Shown piece by piece: positions 40,363 through 48,231 of a DNA stretch of 49,393 nucleotides. The stretch's first letter is position 1. Each line of letters opens with the position of its first letter. Where the stretch lies: the NCBI GenBank assembly GCA_944385945.1, contig CALWZD010000017.1, forward strand, positions 1 through 49,393. Direction: 5' to 3'. A model generated the notes under the pieces. It was not told the DNA's origin. It saw only the letters and a list, made by a program, of their open reading frames with translations, and ran no database searches. A program made the position numbers and the translations under genes. This stretch comes from an uncultured Anaerofilum sp. GTDB lineage: Bacteria > Bacillota > Clostridia > Oscillospirales > Ruminococcaceae.

Positions 40363-40481
40363 TAAAGTTAAGGATTTTGTAGGATAGATCATGCGGTAAA
40401 GAAAAGGTATTTTGAAAAACGATTTTCATTGTGGCGGTTTTAGGAGAGGTCGCCCAGTGCAAAATGGTTCAACCGCTGCTA

Positions 40482-40513
40482 AAAGGCTCTGCGGAAAAGT
40501 TCGCAGAGCCTTT
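40482..40513 (+). terminator. Terminator between symporter 1 and the first TM2 gene
   Basis: AAAGGCTCTGCG and CGCAGAGCCTTT, a perfect 12-bp stem with loop GAAAAGTT. The T-run is short, so read-through is possible. Confidence 0.75.
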
Positions 40514-40600
40514 ATCTGTTGTAACACCATAAAATACTGCTAAAAAACAGTTATGCGATTGCGCTTGCAAAAAGCGTCGACCACCACAAGGAGCATCAGT

Positions 40601-40969
40601 ATGCAAAAAGATGAAAAACAAAAAAATCTTGCACCGCAGGAGATCAGTGAACTGATAAAGCTGGAAGAAGAACTGTATCAACTGAAAGAGCAGAATAATA
40701 TTCCGATTGAGCGCAGCAGATTCCATCGCTTTATGGATTGGTTGATGGAAATAAAGGAGCGTCCTCATCCGGTGCGACGAAAGAAATACCTTTGGCTGGC
40801 ATTGCTTACCGGCTGGATGGGTGGGCATCGTTTTTATGCAAAACAGTATATTACGGCAGTAATCTATCTTGCACTGTTTTGGACAGGTGTACCGGCAGCA
40901 ATGACCATCATCGACCTGATGGCAGCGTTGCCTAAGCAGGCAGACGAGCAGGGCATGATAAGCGTTTGA
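40601..40969 (+). CDS. TM2-domain membrane protein A
   Basis: A 122-aa protein; ATG 40601 follows AAGGAG, the upstream ATG at 40553 has no ribosome site. A charged helical N-terminus (ISELIKLEEELYQLKEQNN) is followed by the TM2 domain: RRKKYLWLALLTGWMGGHRFYAKQYITAVIYLALFWTGVPAAMTIIDLMAALPKQAD, with two helices and the GGHRFY turn. TM2 proteins have no settled function in bacteria. It pairs with symporter 1, and the same pairing recurs with symporter 2. Confidence 0.88.
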   Translation: MQKDEKQKNLAPQEISELIKLEEELYQLKEQNNIPIERSRFHRFMDWLMEIKERPHPVRRKKYLWLALLTGWMGGHRFYAKQYITAVIYLALFWTGVPAAMTIIDLMAALPKQADEQGMISV

Positions 40970-41050
40970 CCCAGCAAAAAGCCAACTCGTTTTGTTTGCT
41001 TTGCACTTACGCTAACTCGATTTTGAACAACAGCTTTATTCCATACACCG

Positions 41051-41091
41051 AAGGCACAAGTTCTTTTTACAAAAAGGACTTGTGCCTTTTT
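41051..41091 (+). terminator. Terminator after TM2 protein A
   Basis: AAGGCACAAGTTCTTTTT and AAAAAGGACTTGTGCCTT (one mismatch), loop AC, then TTT. The stem is long. Confidence 0.82.
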
Positions 41092-41457
41092 GTAAGAATA
41101 AAATGAAAGATACAGGCAACACTAGCAACAGCAATAAGAGAACTTTGTACTCAACAATTACAATATTGTAAAAAATGTGATTTTCATATACGTACAAAAA
41201 AACGCATGGCAAAGTTAAAAAAATCACGAAGAAAACAGCAGTCAAAAAATCAATATCATTTTTTATGCTTTTTTGGAAAGTGAAAGCTTTTAAAAAGCTA
41301 TAAGCATAAACGGAAATCAAATAAATTATGCAACATTTATAAAAAATAAATAAAAAAGTATACAATTTAAATAGAAAATAAGCGCAGACTTTTTTGTGTA
41401 AATTGTGCAAAATGTATAAAAATAGCAAGAAACGCAATCCCTGACGCAATTTTTGCA
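41092..41457. other. AT-rich gap with no gene I can support
   Basis: About 365 bases of strongly A-rich plus-strand sequence between the TM2-A terminator and the promoter of symporter 2. The reverse strand has a 140-codon open frame rich in Phe, Leu and Ile, but no ribosome site, no recognisable family, and its end runs through the terminator hairpin. I see no RNA structure. Confidence 0.6.
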
Positions 41458-41486
41458 TTGGAAACGACGGGCGAAAGTGTTAATAT
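41458..41486 (+). promoter_or_regulatory. Probable promoter of symporter 2
   Basis: TTGGAA at 41458-41463, 17 bases, TAATAT at 41481-41486; the start codon is at 41556. Confidence 0.55.
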
Positions 41487-41555
41487 ATTATCAATGCGGG
41501 TCGTTTTGTGCCGCAAACAGCAATATCCACACTTTTAACTAGAGGAGAAGAAACC

Positions 41556-43172
41556 ATGAGCGACTTGAAACATTCAAGTGGTGTACATCGTGCCCATACA
41601 TGGGAAATCGGTTTGTACGCTTTGAACAACACCTCTACCAACCTGTATCTTACCATGGTAGGCTACATTGCTTACTTCTTGGCAGGTATCGTTGGTGTAA
41701 CCACCGTTTTGGCTGGTTCTATCATCACCATCATGCGCATTTGGGACGGCGTTACCGACCCCTTTGTAGGCTATCTGGTTGATAAGACCAATACCAAGTT
41801 TGGTAAAAACCGTCCATATATCGTGATCGGTAATGTGATCCTGTTCGTGATGACTTGGCTGATGTTCAACATCCTACCCAGCATGAGCACTGCTATCCGT
41901 TTCCCCGTGTTTATCCTGATGTACATGGTTTACATCATCGGATACACTTTCCAGTGCGTTGTTACCAAGTCTGCACAAAGCTGCTTGACCAACGACCCCA
42001 AACAGCGTCCCGTATTTACCATGTTCGATTCCGTTTACAACGTTTTGGCAATGAGCTTGATCATCCCTGTTTACGTTTCGAACACTTTGGTTCCCAAGTA
42101 CACCCTTACCAGCACAAACAATGCTGCTGAGATCGACGCTTTGGTTGCACAGAACCCCGGTATCGCAGCCAGCTTGACCGTAAAAGACGGCATCACCACT
42201 TTGTCCGGTTTGTATCATCCGGAACTGTACAAAGAAATGCAGCTGGTTTTGGGCATTGTAGCTGCCGTATTTGCAGTGTGTGCGATCATTGGTCTGTGGC
42301 GTAAAGATAATGTGAAATACTTCGGCACCGGTAAGGTCACCCGTGTTGGATTTAAGGATTATGTTGACGTTATGGCACATAACCGTGCGATCCAGATGCT
42401 GGTCGTTTCGGCTTCTTCCGATAAGCTCAGCTCTACGATGATGACCAATGCTACCATCATGGTATGCTTGTTCGGTATCATCTGCGGCAACTACGCAATG
42501 TTTGGTTCCAACTCTGCAATCACCACCATTCCCATTGCTGTGCTGACCATTTTAGGCGTTAACTTTATCGCTCGCCGCATGGGTCAGAAGAAAGCGTTGG
42601 TAATCGGTACTTGGGTTTCGCTGGCAAGTGCAGCACTGCTGCTGGCTCTGTTCGTCTTCTTGGAGCCGCTCACCATGAAGCTGCCTACCTTCAGCCTCAC
42701 CAAACCCGAAACCTTTGCAAACTTGGTAATGCCTTCTAACTGGAGCTTGTTCGGCGTTCTCTTTGTTGTGCTGTACTGTGTAATGCGTGCGGCTGCCGGC
42801 GTTGCAGGCAACATCGTTATCCCCATGACCGCTGACTGTGCCGACTACGAAGTATATCGTTCGGGTCGCTATGTTCCCGGTTTGATGGGTACCCTGTTCA
42901 GCTTTGTTGACAAGCTGATCAGCTCTCTGGCAACTACCTTTGTCGCTCTGTTCTTCGCAGCGATCGGCTACACCGACGTTCTGCCCACTCCTGAAAGCCC
43001 CTACTCCACCGGAATCTTCTGGGTGACTATGGCTTGCTTCTTGGGCGCACCGGTAATCGGCTGGATTTTGAACATCGTTTCCATGAAGTTCTATCCCTTG
43101 ACTAAGGAGAAGATGGAAGAAATTCAGGATCGCATCGCTCAGATCAAGGCAGAGGCTGCAAAAGAGCAGTAA
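41556..43172 (+). CDS. GPH-family sugar:cation symporter 2
   Basis: A 538-aa paralogue of symporter 1; ATG 41556 lies after GAGGAG. It shares the IWDGVTDPFVGYLVDKTNTKFGKNRPY signature and PMTADCADYEVYRSGRYVPGLMG with the first copy, so they come from a duplication. It differs by an insert of about 45 residues (TLTSTNNAAEIDALVAQNPG and following) between helices in the first half, predicted outside the membrane, which may alter substrate choice. It is followed by a second TM2 gene. Confidence 0.93.
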   Translation: MSDLKHSSGVHRAHTWEIGLYALNNTSTNLYLTMVGYIAYFLAGIVGVTTVLAGSIITIMRIWDGVTDPFVGYLVDKTNTKFGKNRPYIVIGNVILFVMTWLMFNILPSMSTAIRFPVFILMYMVYIIGYTFQCVVTKSAQSCLTNDPKQRPVFTMFDSVYNVLAMSLIIPVYVSNTLVPKYTLTSTNNAAEIDALVAQNPGIAASLTVKDGITTLSGLYHPELYKEMQLVLGIVAAVFAVCAIIGLWRKDNVKYFGTGKVTRVGFKDYVDVMAHNRAIQMLVVSASSDKLSSTMMTNATIMVCLFGIICGNYAMFGSNSAITTIPIAVLTILGVNFIARRMGQKKALVIGTWVSLASAALLLALFVFLEPLTMKLPTFSLTKPETFANLVMPSNWSLFGVLFVVLYCVMRAAAGVAGNIVIPMTADCADYEVYRSGRYVPGLMGTLFSFVDKLISSLATTFVALFFAAIGYTDVLPTPESPYSTGIFWVTMACFLGAPVIGWILNIVSMKFYPLTKEKMEEIQDRIAQIKAEAAKEQ

Positions 43173-43197
43173 TTGAAATTGGCAATATGACCTGAAA

Positions 43198-43247
43198 CAA
43201 TCAGCGTTTCTGCAAGAAAAATTTTCCTTGTGGAAACGCTGATTTGA
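43198..43247 (+). terminator. Terminator-like hairpin after symporter 2
   Basis: AATCAGCGTTTC..CAAG pairs with CTTG..GAAACGCTGATT around AAAAATTTTC. It lacks a clean T-run (TTGATATTTT follows) and its end overlaps the promoter of the next gene. Confidence 0.65.
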
Positions 43248-43272
43248 TATTTTACGGAAAATTGTATACAAT
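43244..43272 (+). promoter_or_regulatory. Promoter of TM2 protein B with a palindromic -10 region
   Basis: TTGATA at 43244-43249, 17 bases, TACAAT at 43267-43272. The perfect palindrome ATTGTATACAAT (43261-43272) covers the -10, a likely protein-binding site. Confidence 0.7.
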
Positions 43273-43298
43273 ACTTTTAACAGAAGGAAGGTGAAAAT

Positions 43299-43733
43299 AT
43301 GGCAAAAGGAAAATACCGCAATCGAAATGCCCAAAAAGAAGTAGACGCTCCAAACGAGCAACCGATACAAGCGATGTCGGAAAGTAAAAAAGACACTTTG
43401 CTGGACGAAATGGCACGGTTGGACTTTGAAAACCAGATGGCACATGAACAGGCTGGAAAAGAAGCACCGACCTACGGTTTTTGGGGATGGGTATACCGAA
43501 TGCAGCAAAAGTACGGCAATCGCCCGCTGCACGGGGTGAATAAGAAAAAATACATCTTGCTTGCCATTTTTACCGGCTGGTGCGGTGGACACCGTTTTTA
43601 CGAAAAGCGATATATGTTGGCAGCTTTTTATCTGCTGTTTTTCTGGACTTTGATCCCACTTACAATGGTCGTTATTGATTTGATGATCGTACTGCCAAAA
43701 CAGGCAGATGCAGACGGCACCATTGAATTGTAA
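43299..43733 (+). CDS. TM2-domain membrane protein B
   Basis: A 144-aa paralogue of TM2-A; GAAGGAAGGTG precedes ATG 43299. After a charged N-terminal 85 residues it reads NKKKYILLAIFTGWCGGHRFYEKRYMLAAFYLLFFWTLIPLTMVVIDLMIVLPKQAD, the same TM2 core as copy A including the closing DLMxxLPKQAD. The N-terminal regions differ. It has its own promoter and terminator but keeps the same place relative to a GPH symporter. Confidence 0.88.
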   Translation: MAKGKYRNRNAQKEVDAPNEQPIQAMSESKKDTLLDEMARLDFENQMAHEQAGKEAPTYGFWGWVYRMQQKYGNRPLHGVNKKKYILLAIFTGWCGGHRFYEKRYMLAAFYLLFFWTLIPLTMVVIDLMIVLPKQADADGTIEL

Positions 43734-43751
43734 AAAGAAAATCATCATACA

Positions 43752-43788
43752 AAAAAGCTCGAGATGCTGCAAACATCTCGAGCTTTTT
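43752..43788. terminator. Bidirectional terminator after TM2 protein B
   Basis: AAAAAGCTCGAGATG and CATCTCGAGCTTTTT, a perfect 15-bp stem with loop CTGCAAA, between converging transcripts. Confidence 0.9.
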
Positions 43789-43831
43789 GTATGGAAATAG
43801 GTTTCTACTTACTGGGATTATAAATTGAAAT

Positions 43832-44329
43832 CTACGAATGCCGAAGATTCGGTACGTAAAAAACTACCATCCAAGGCAGTGGGCAGTATCGTTTGCGAAA
43901 ATCAGATAGGGTACAGCGCAGATGTTTGTCGCCATAAACAGCGTTGAAAAAATGGAATTTTCCACCGCCGCAGTTTGAAAATGCCGCATAGTGCAACCCT
44001 TTGCCGGTAAAATACCACACGATGCCCCCTTTGGAACGTTTTAGCCGAACGGGTGTGTAATTCGAAATCAAGGCTATGCGCAACGGGGTATGTTTTCGCA
44101 GCCAGATAAAAAGTGGCAGAACGTGTGTCCCAATCAATCCGCCAAAAGGCAGCCAAGCTGCCATCGTGGCACAAACGGCGGTGGGCAGATAATCAAACCC
44201 AAGCAGGTGCAGCAGGTTGTAACAGGCGATCCACCCACAACCTGTTTTTGCAGAGTCAGTCCAGCCATAACGCAATCCCTTGCAGCGTCGCTGGTCGTAA
44301 ATGAAACCGTCCGAGCCTAAGAACTCCAT
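43832..44329 (-). CDS. Unrecognised protein with papain-like Cys/His pattern
   Basis: A 165-aa protein; GAGGTG lies seven bases before ATG 44329. GLRYGWTDSAKTGCGWIACYNLLHLLG places a cysteine (C31) at the start of a helix, as in papain-like and C39-like folds, and GKGLHYAAFSNCGGGKFHFFNA carries a histidine followed by a beta strand. A short hydrophobic helix (CATMAAWLPFGGLIGTHVLP) lies between. No signal peptide. It is the last gene of a three-gene minus-strand operon after exoA. I do not recognise a named family, and protease activity is only a guess from the pattern. Confidence 0.62.
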   Translation of the reverse strand: MEFLGSDGFIYDQRRCKGLRYGWTDSAKTGCGWIACYNLLHLLGFDYLPTAVCATMAAWLPFGGLIGTHVLPLFIWLRKHTPLRIALISNYTPVRLKRSKGGIVWYFTGKGLHYAAFSNCGGGKFHFFNAVYGDKHLRCTLSDFRKRYCPLPWMVVFYVPNLRHS

Positions 44330-44346
44330 TTGTCTACACCTCGTTG

Positions 44347-45102
44347 TTACAAATCAATTTCGATGCCTACGGGGCAGTGGTCGCTGCCCAAAATCTCGCT
44401 GTAAATGCTGCTTTCCTTTAGCTGGGGAACCAGACGGTCGGACAAAACGAAGTAGTCGATACGCCAACCTACATTTTTATCCCGTGCTTGACGCATATAA
44501 CTCCACCAAGAATAAGCCCCTTCTTTGTCGGGGTACAAGCTGCGAAAACTGTCGGTAAAGCCGGAACGCAGCAAAACAGAAAATTTTTCACGCTCTTGGT
44601 CGGAAAAACCGGCGTTGCCACGATTGGACTTTGGATTTTTTAGGTCGATCTCATTGTGTGCCACGTTCAAGTCACCACAGTAAATGACCGGCTTTTTGGC
44701 ATCCAGTTCTAACAGATAGCTTCGCAGATCGTCTTCCCATTGCATCCGATAGTCGATTCGTGCCAGTTCACGCTGTGCATTCGGGGTGTAAACGTTCACC
44801 AGATAAAAATATTCAAACTCCAGTGTGATCGCCCGTCCCTCGTGGCTGTGTTCTTCTTTTCCAATGCCGTAAGTCACCGAAAGAGGCGGGATTTTGGTAA
44901 AAACGGCGGTGCCGGAATACCCCTTTTTTTCTGCCGAATACCAGTATTGTTGATACCCCTCGGGCGAAAAATCTGCCTGCCCAAATTGCATCTTTGTTTC
45001 TTGCAGACAAAAGATGTCAGCATCAAGCGTTGCAAAACTTTCGGCAAATCCTTTTGTCAAACAGGCTCGCAGCCCGTTCACGTTCCAAGAAATCAGTTTC
45101 AT
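44347..45102 (-). CDS. exoA: Exodeoxyribonuclease III
   Basis: A 251-aa DNA repair nuclease; ATG 45102 is behind AGGAGG. MKLISWNVNGLRACL, DIFCLQETKMQ (catalytic Glu), YCGDLNVAHNEIDL (Asp/Asn), YSWWSYM and LGSDHCPVGIEI (Asp-His) are the full set of exonuclease III/AP endonuclease motifs. It nicks DNA at abasic sites and trims 3' ends. The gene lies 38 bases after the GNAT-methyltransferase gene, in one operon. Confidence 0.96.
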   Translation of the reverse strand: MKLISWNVNGLRACLTKGFAESFATLDADIFCLQETKMQFGQADFSPEGYQQYWYSAEKKGYSGTAVFTKIPPLSVTYGIGKEEHSHEGRAITLEFEYFYLVNVYTPNAQRELARIDYRMQWEDDLRSYLLELDAKKPVIYCGDLNVAHNEIDLKNPKSNRGNAGFSDQEREKFSVLLRSGFTDSFRSLYPDKEGAYSWWSYMRQARDKNVGWRIDYFVLSDRLVPQLKESSIYSEILGSDHCPVGIEIDL

Positions 45103-45140
45103 AGTTCCTCCTCTTGTGGGATATAATAAAATGTAGCCCG

Positions 45141-46112
45141 TTACTGGGTCTGTACAAGTATAACGATCGGGTCTTTGCCTTGCCGATTCAAAAAACTGCA
45201 CTGCAAAACAGTGTATCGGGCAGGGTCGAGAGCCGCAAACCACGGCAAAAGACAATCACGCTCGGTCGTGCCGTTTGCTCCGCCGTGGTAGATGCTTGCC
45301 ACCAAAAAAGCGCCCGGTTTCAGCAGCGAAAGTGCCGCTTGCAGTGCAGGGATACTGGTGGCGGGGGTGGTGAAAAGAGAATGGTCTGCCCCCGGCAGCC
45401 AGCCAAAATTGAACACTACAGCATCGACACTTTCGGGCGCAGCGTAGGCTGATAGGTCGGCATGGTCGGCAAGAATGGCTTTGCCGATGCTGTCCAGCTT
45501 TTTTTCGGCAAGTAGGCGGTTGGTGGCATCGACGGCAGATGGCTGAATGTCCATCGCCAAAACCTTTCCGCTTTCACCGACCAGCCGACACAGATAGGCG
45601 GTGTCCCGTCCAAGTCCGGCGGTAGCGTCGATGACGAAATCGCCCGGTCGAATGCGCTGTGCAAGCAGTTGATGCGATACGGTAAGCGAGGTGAGTTGTT
45701 TGGGGGTATAGCGCAGGAATGCGTCGAGAAGCTGACCGTTTTCGGTGGTGATGGCAGTGCGTGGTGCAAAGCCCAATTTGCGTAATAATGCAGCGGCAGG
45801 TGCGTTGTTTTGCGACGTGGCTGCAAATACGGAACAGCCCTGATAAGCCCCCATATGGTGCAGAGCTTTACGCAGCAGATAGCTGCCATAGCCTTTTGAT
45901 TGCCATTGTGTAGCGATGCAAAGAGCGGTGAGGGTAAGGTCGGCATATTCCGGGCAACTGCAATAGCGACATACACCGATGATCTGACCGTTTTTCTCCA
46001 ATACGAGTGTATGGCATTCATCGCATATGTGTGGAACACGGGCACTGTCGCATAGCAGGAGCAACTGCTGACATTGACCGGCTTCTTGCGGACGCATGGG
46101 GCGAACTTGCAT
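45141..46112 (-). CDS. GNAT acetyltransferase fused to an MnmM/YtqB-like methyltransferase
   Basis: A 323-aa two-domain protein; ATG 46112 follows GAGG nine bases upstream, the longer TTG form at 46133 lacks a site. Residues about 1-130 are GNAT-like (VLEKNGQIIGVCRYCSCPEYADLTLTALCIATQWQSKGYGSYLLRKAL). Residues about 140-323 are a Rossmann methyltransferase (FVIDATAGLGRDTAYLCRLVG, AVVFNFGWLPGADHS, KPGAFLVASIYHGG) like B. subtilis YtqB/MnmM, which methylates tRNA wobble uridine derivatives. In Bacillus the latter is a separate protein of about 190 aa. Fusion suggests that the GNAT half works on the same RNA or product. Confidence 0.85.
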   Translation of the reverse strand: MQVRPMRPQEAGQCQQLLLLCDSARVPHICDECHTLVLEKNGQIIGVCRYCSCPEYADLTLTALCIATQWQSKGYGSYLLRKALHHMGAYQGCSVFAATSQNNAPAAALLRKLGFAPRTAITTENGQLLDAFLRYTPKQLTSLTVSHQLLAQRIRPGDFVIDATAGLGRDTAYLCRLVGESGKVLAMDIQPSAVDATNRLLAEKKLDSIGKAILADHADLSAYAAPESVDAVVFNFGWLPGADHSLFTTPATSIPALQAALSLLKPGAFLVASIYHGGANGTTERDCLLPWFAALDPARYTVLQCSFLNRQGKDPIVILVQTQ

Positions 46113-46150
46113 AAATAAATGCCTCGCTTTCAAAAATATCTGCTGAACCT

Positions 46151-46179
46151 ATTGTACCCGATTTTATTTTATTCGTAAA
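46151..46179 (-). promoter_or_regulatory. Promoter of the GNAT-methyltransferase/exoA operon
   Basis: Minus strand TTTACG (46174-46179), 17 bases, TACAAT (46151-46156). Confidence 0.62.
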
Positions 46180-46208
46180 GAGAAAGCCAAATATGACCGT
46201 GAATCTAG

Positions 46209-46234
46209 GAAAAGAATGCTTTCACATTCTTTTC
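46209..46234. promoter_or_regulatory. Perfect 10-bp inverted repeat upstream of htrA
   Basis: GAAAAGAATG, six bases, CATTCTTTTC. It lies between the divergent promoters and 35 bases before the htrA -10. TTTCAC words follow at about 46221, 46232 and 46254. Probably an operator. Confidence 0.6.
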
Positions 46235-46268
46235 ACGCTCTCCTGCAACCTTTTTCACAATTCACCGA

Positions 46269-46274
46269 TATAAT
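46269..46274 (+). promoter_or_regulatory. -10 element of the htrA promoter
   Basis: Perfect TATAAT with no clear -35 at the right distance, which suggests dependence on an activator. The leader is about 135 bases and includes a possible 18-codon frame at 46308 that I do not call. Confidence 0.5.
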
Positions 46275-46417
46275 GTAGGCATAGCAACAAACAACAGGTG
46301 AAACGTGATGCAACACATTCGATGTCCACAAGGAAAAAGGACGATGATTCGAATGAAACTTTGATTTGATGAAAAACGTCACCGACACCGCCTTGACATA
46401 AAGAAAGGAAGAATTTT

Positions 46418-47731
46418 ATGGAAAACAAATGGGAGTATGATTACAATTCGTTATATCGTGAGCAGCCCCCCAAGCAGCAGGCACAAACGGGAGGCGGTGG
46501 ACATTCTGACCCCAATCAACCGCCTGTGTGGGAAATGCCTTTTGCACCCCAAAAACCGAAAAAACATTGGGTCAGAAAGGCAGTAGCAGGTGTTGCTGCA
46601 CTGGCTGTTGTCGTAGGCGTAGGTGCAGGCAGTGGCTATATGGGCTATCAGCTGGCAGCCCGCAACAGTGGAAACGGAAACGGCACGGTGCTGTATCAAT
46701 CGGTAGAGCGGACCCCCACCAGTACCGGTACCACCGAGGGCATGAGCATTTCGGACGTTGTGAACCAAGTGGCAGACTCGGTCGTAGAGATCACCACCGA
46801 GCAGGTAGTGCGCAACAACTACTTTGCACAGCAGATCGAAAGCGGTGCAGGCAGTGGTGTCATCATTTCTGAAGATGGTTATATCATCACCAACAATCAC
46901 GTCATCGAGGGTGCTTCCAACATCACCGTTACTTTGCACGACAAAACGCAGTACACCGCAACACTGGTAGGTACCGATGTTGCTACCGACATTGCGGTGC
47001 TGAAGATCGACGCTACCGGACTTAGTGCAGCTGTCATGGGAGACAGCAGCACTTTGGCAGTAGGCGAAACCGCCATCGCCATCGGTAACCCGTTGGGCAG
47101 CTTGGGTGGCACCGTTACCAACGGTATCATTTCCGCACTGGATCGTGACATTACCGTTGAAGGGCAGACCATGCGCCTGTTGCAGACCAATGCAGCCATC
47201 AGCCCGGGCAACTCCGGCGGTGGTTTGTTCAACGGAAACGGCGAACTGATCGGCATCGTGAATGCAAAATCCGGCGAGAGCAACAGCGAGGGCTTGGGCT
47301 TTGCGATCCCCATCAACACTGCAAAACAGGTCGCTGAAGATCTGATCAACTCCGGTTATGTCACTGGTCGTCCTGCATTGGGTGTGACCGTTGTCAACGT
47401 GACCGACGCACAGACCGCTTACTATTATGGTGTAAGTTCGCTGGGCGTATATATCGCTGAAGTGAACGAGGGTTCGGGCGCCGAGAAAGCAGGCTTGCAG
47501 GCAGGCGACCGCATCGTTATCATCGACGGAAAGGAAGTTTCGCAGAACTCGGATGTTTCGGGTGCGCTGACCGACAAAAAGGTGGGCGATGTCGTCAACC
47601 TGCAAATTGCCCGTGACGGACAAATTTTGAGCATTGATGTGGAACTGGGCGAACAGAGCCAACAGGCACAGCAATACAACAACGGACAGCTGCAAGAGGA
47701 CAGCAGCACCCAGCAGAATCCTCTGGGTTGA
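46418..47731 (+). CDS. htrA: HtrA/DegP-like serine protease (S1C) with PDZ domain
   Basis: A 437-aa membrane-anchored protease; AAAGGAAG precedes ATG 46418. An N-terminal cytoplasmic segment of about 50 residues, rich in Pro and Gln, precedes one helix (about 54-78). The trypsin-like triad is H161 (TNNHVIEG), D191 (ATDIAVLK) and S266 (GNSGGGLF). One PDZ domain follows (about 315-420, KAGLQAGDRIVIIDGKEVSQNSDV). It degrades or refolds misfolded exported proteins. It is monocistronic with a structured promoter region, consistent with stress control. Confidence 0.95.
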   Translation: MENKWEYDYNSLYREQPPKQQAQTGGGGHSDPNQPPVWEMPFAPQKPKKHWVRKAVAGVAALAVVVGVGAGSGYMGYQLAARNSGNGNGTVLYQSVERTPTSTGTTEGMSISDVVNQVADSVVEITTEQVVRNNYFAQQIESGAGSGVIISEDGYIITNNHVIEGASNITVTLHDKTQYTATLVGTDVATDIAVLKIDATGLSAAVMGDSSTLAVGETAIAIGNPLGSLGGTVTNGIISALDRDITVEGQTMRLLQTNAAISPGNSGGGLFNGNGELIGIVNAKSGESNSEGLGFAIPINTAKQVAEDLINSGYVTGRPALGVTVVNVTDAQTAYYYGVSSLGVYIAEVNEGSGAEKAGLQAGDRIVIIDGKEVSQNSDVSGALTDKKVGDVVNLQIARDGQILSIDVELGEQSQQAQQYNNGQLQEDSSTQQNPLG

Positions 47732-47754
47732 TTTTCAATCAAAAAGTGAAAAGT

Positions 47755-47789
47755 GGGCGGTGCAGAGCGATCTGTACCGCCCCTTTTTA
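47755..47789 (+). terminator. Terminator of htrA
   Basis: GGGCGGT and ACCGCCC with an inner CAGA/TCTG stem, then CTTTTTA. Confidence 0.85.
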
Positions 47790-47821
47790 TAAAAAGCCCA
47801 TTTGAAGCAATCTGAATATTG

Positions 47822-47948
47822 CACCTCATCCGGCTGCTCACGCAGCCACCTTCCCCTCGAGGGGAAGGTTTTTTTCTTGTCAAAACAGCGTTTATTTTTG
47901 GCTTCCCCCTGGGGGGAAGCTGTCACGCAGAGCGTGACTGATGAGGGG
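47822..47948. repeat. MITE-like palindromic repeat, copy B (inverted relative to copy A)
   Basis: Reads CACCTCATCCGGCTGC, GCAGCCACCTTCCCCTCGAG palindrome with GGGGAAGG, an AT-rich middle, GGCTTCCCCCTGGGGGGAAGC, GTCACGC..GCGTGAC and TGATGAGGGG. Each element occurs in copy A at 6094-6228 on the other strand and in reverse order. It lies between the htrA terminator and the manganese riboswitch promoter and has no coding potential. Confidence 0.78.
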
Positions 47949-48013
47949 AACTGCTTCAAAATAGCAAACCTACAAGAGAATAAAATTTTACAAGGAAAAT
48001 CAAAATAAGGTGA

Positions 48014-48042
48014 TTGACGAAGTGAGCAAACTGTGATATAGT
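48014..48042 (+). promoter_or_regulatory. Promoter of the riboswitch/P-type ATPase transcript
   Basis: TTGACG at 48014-48019, 17 bases, TATAGT at 48037-48042, starting transcription near 48049, just before the aptamer. Confidence 0.8.
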
Positions 48043-48053
48043 AAATTCAGTTG

Positions 48054-48146
48054 AAAAGGGAGTAGTTGCAAGGTGTTCTGTCAACATCACGGCGATTTCG
48101 CCTGGCAGGATGCGCCGCCTCTTTATGATTCGGTAACAAGACTTTT
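48054..48146 (+). promoter_or_regulatory. yybP-ykoY (manganese) riboswitch
   Basis: AAAAGGGAGTAG opens the aptamer, followed by TCTGTCAACAT, a GGCGATTTCGCC hairpin, TGGCAGGATGCGCCGCC and the closing CGGTAACAAGACTTTT. The AAAGGGGAGTAG-like start, the GTCAACA loop and the AACAAGACTTT end are the conserved words of this family. It precedes a P-type cation ATPase, one of the usual gene partners, and is followed directly by a terminator. Confidence 0.9.
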
Positions 48147-48188
48147 CGACAGCAGAGTTTTGGTTCTGGCTGTCGGGAGGTCTTTTTT
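48138..48188 (+). terminator. Riboswitch-controlled terminator
   Basis: CGACAGC (48147-48153) and GCTGTCG (48169-48175) form the core stem; the aptamer end AAGAC (48138-48142) can pair with GTCTT (48180-48184), and TTTTTT follows. Aptamer closure and the full terminator share AAGAC, so manganese binding should prevent termination. Confidence 0.82.
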
Positions 48189-48231
48189 GTTTCCCGCAGC
48201 AAGCGAAAAGCAATGAAAAGGAGAGAGTTTG

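Noticed and set aside
41036-41458. Minus-strand open frame of 140 codons with many hydrophobic residues
   Set aside because: It lies in A-rich sequence that reads as Phe/Leu/Ile on the other strand, has no ribosome site, resembles no family and ends through a terminator hairpin.
46308-46361. Short frame (MQHIRCPQGKRTMIRMKL) in the htrA leader as a leader peptide
   Set aside because: A weak AGGTG precedes it, but at this length chance is likely and there is no attenuator structure to link it to.
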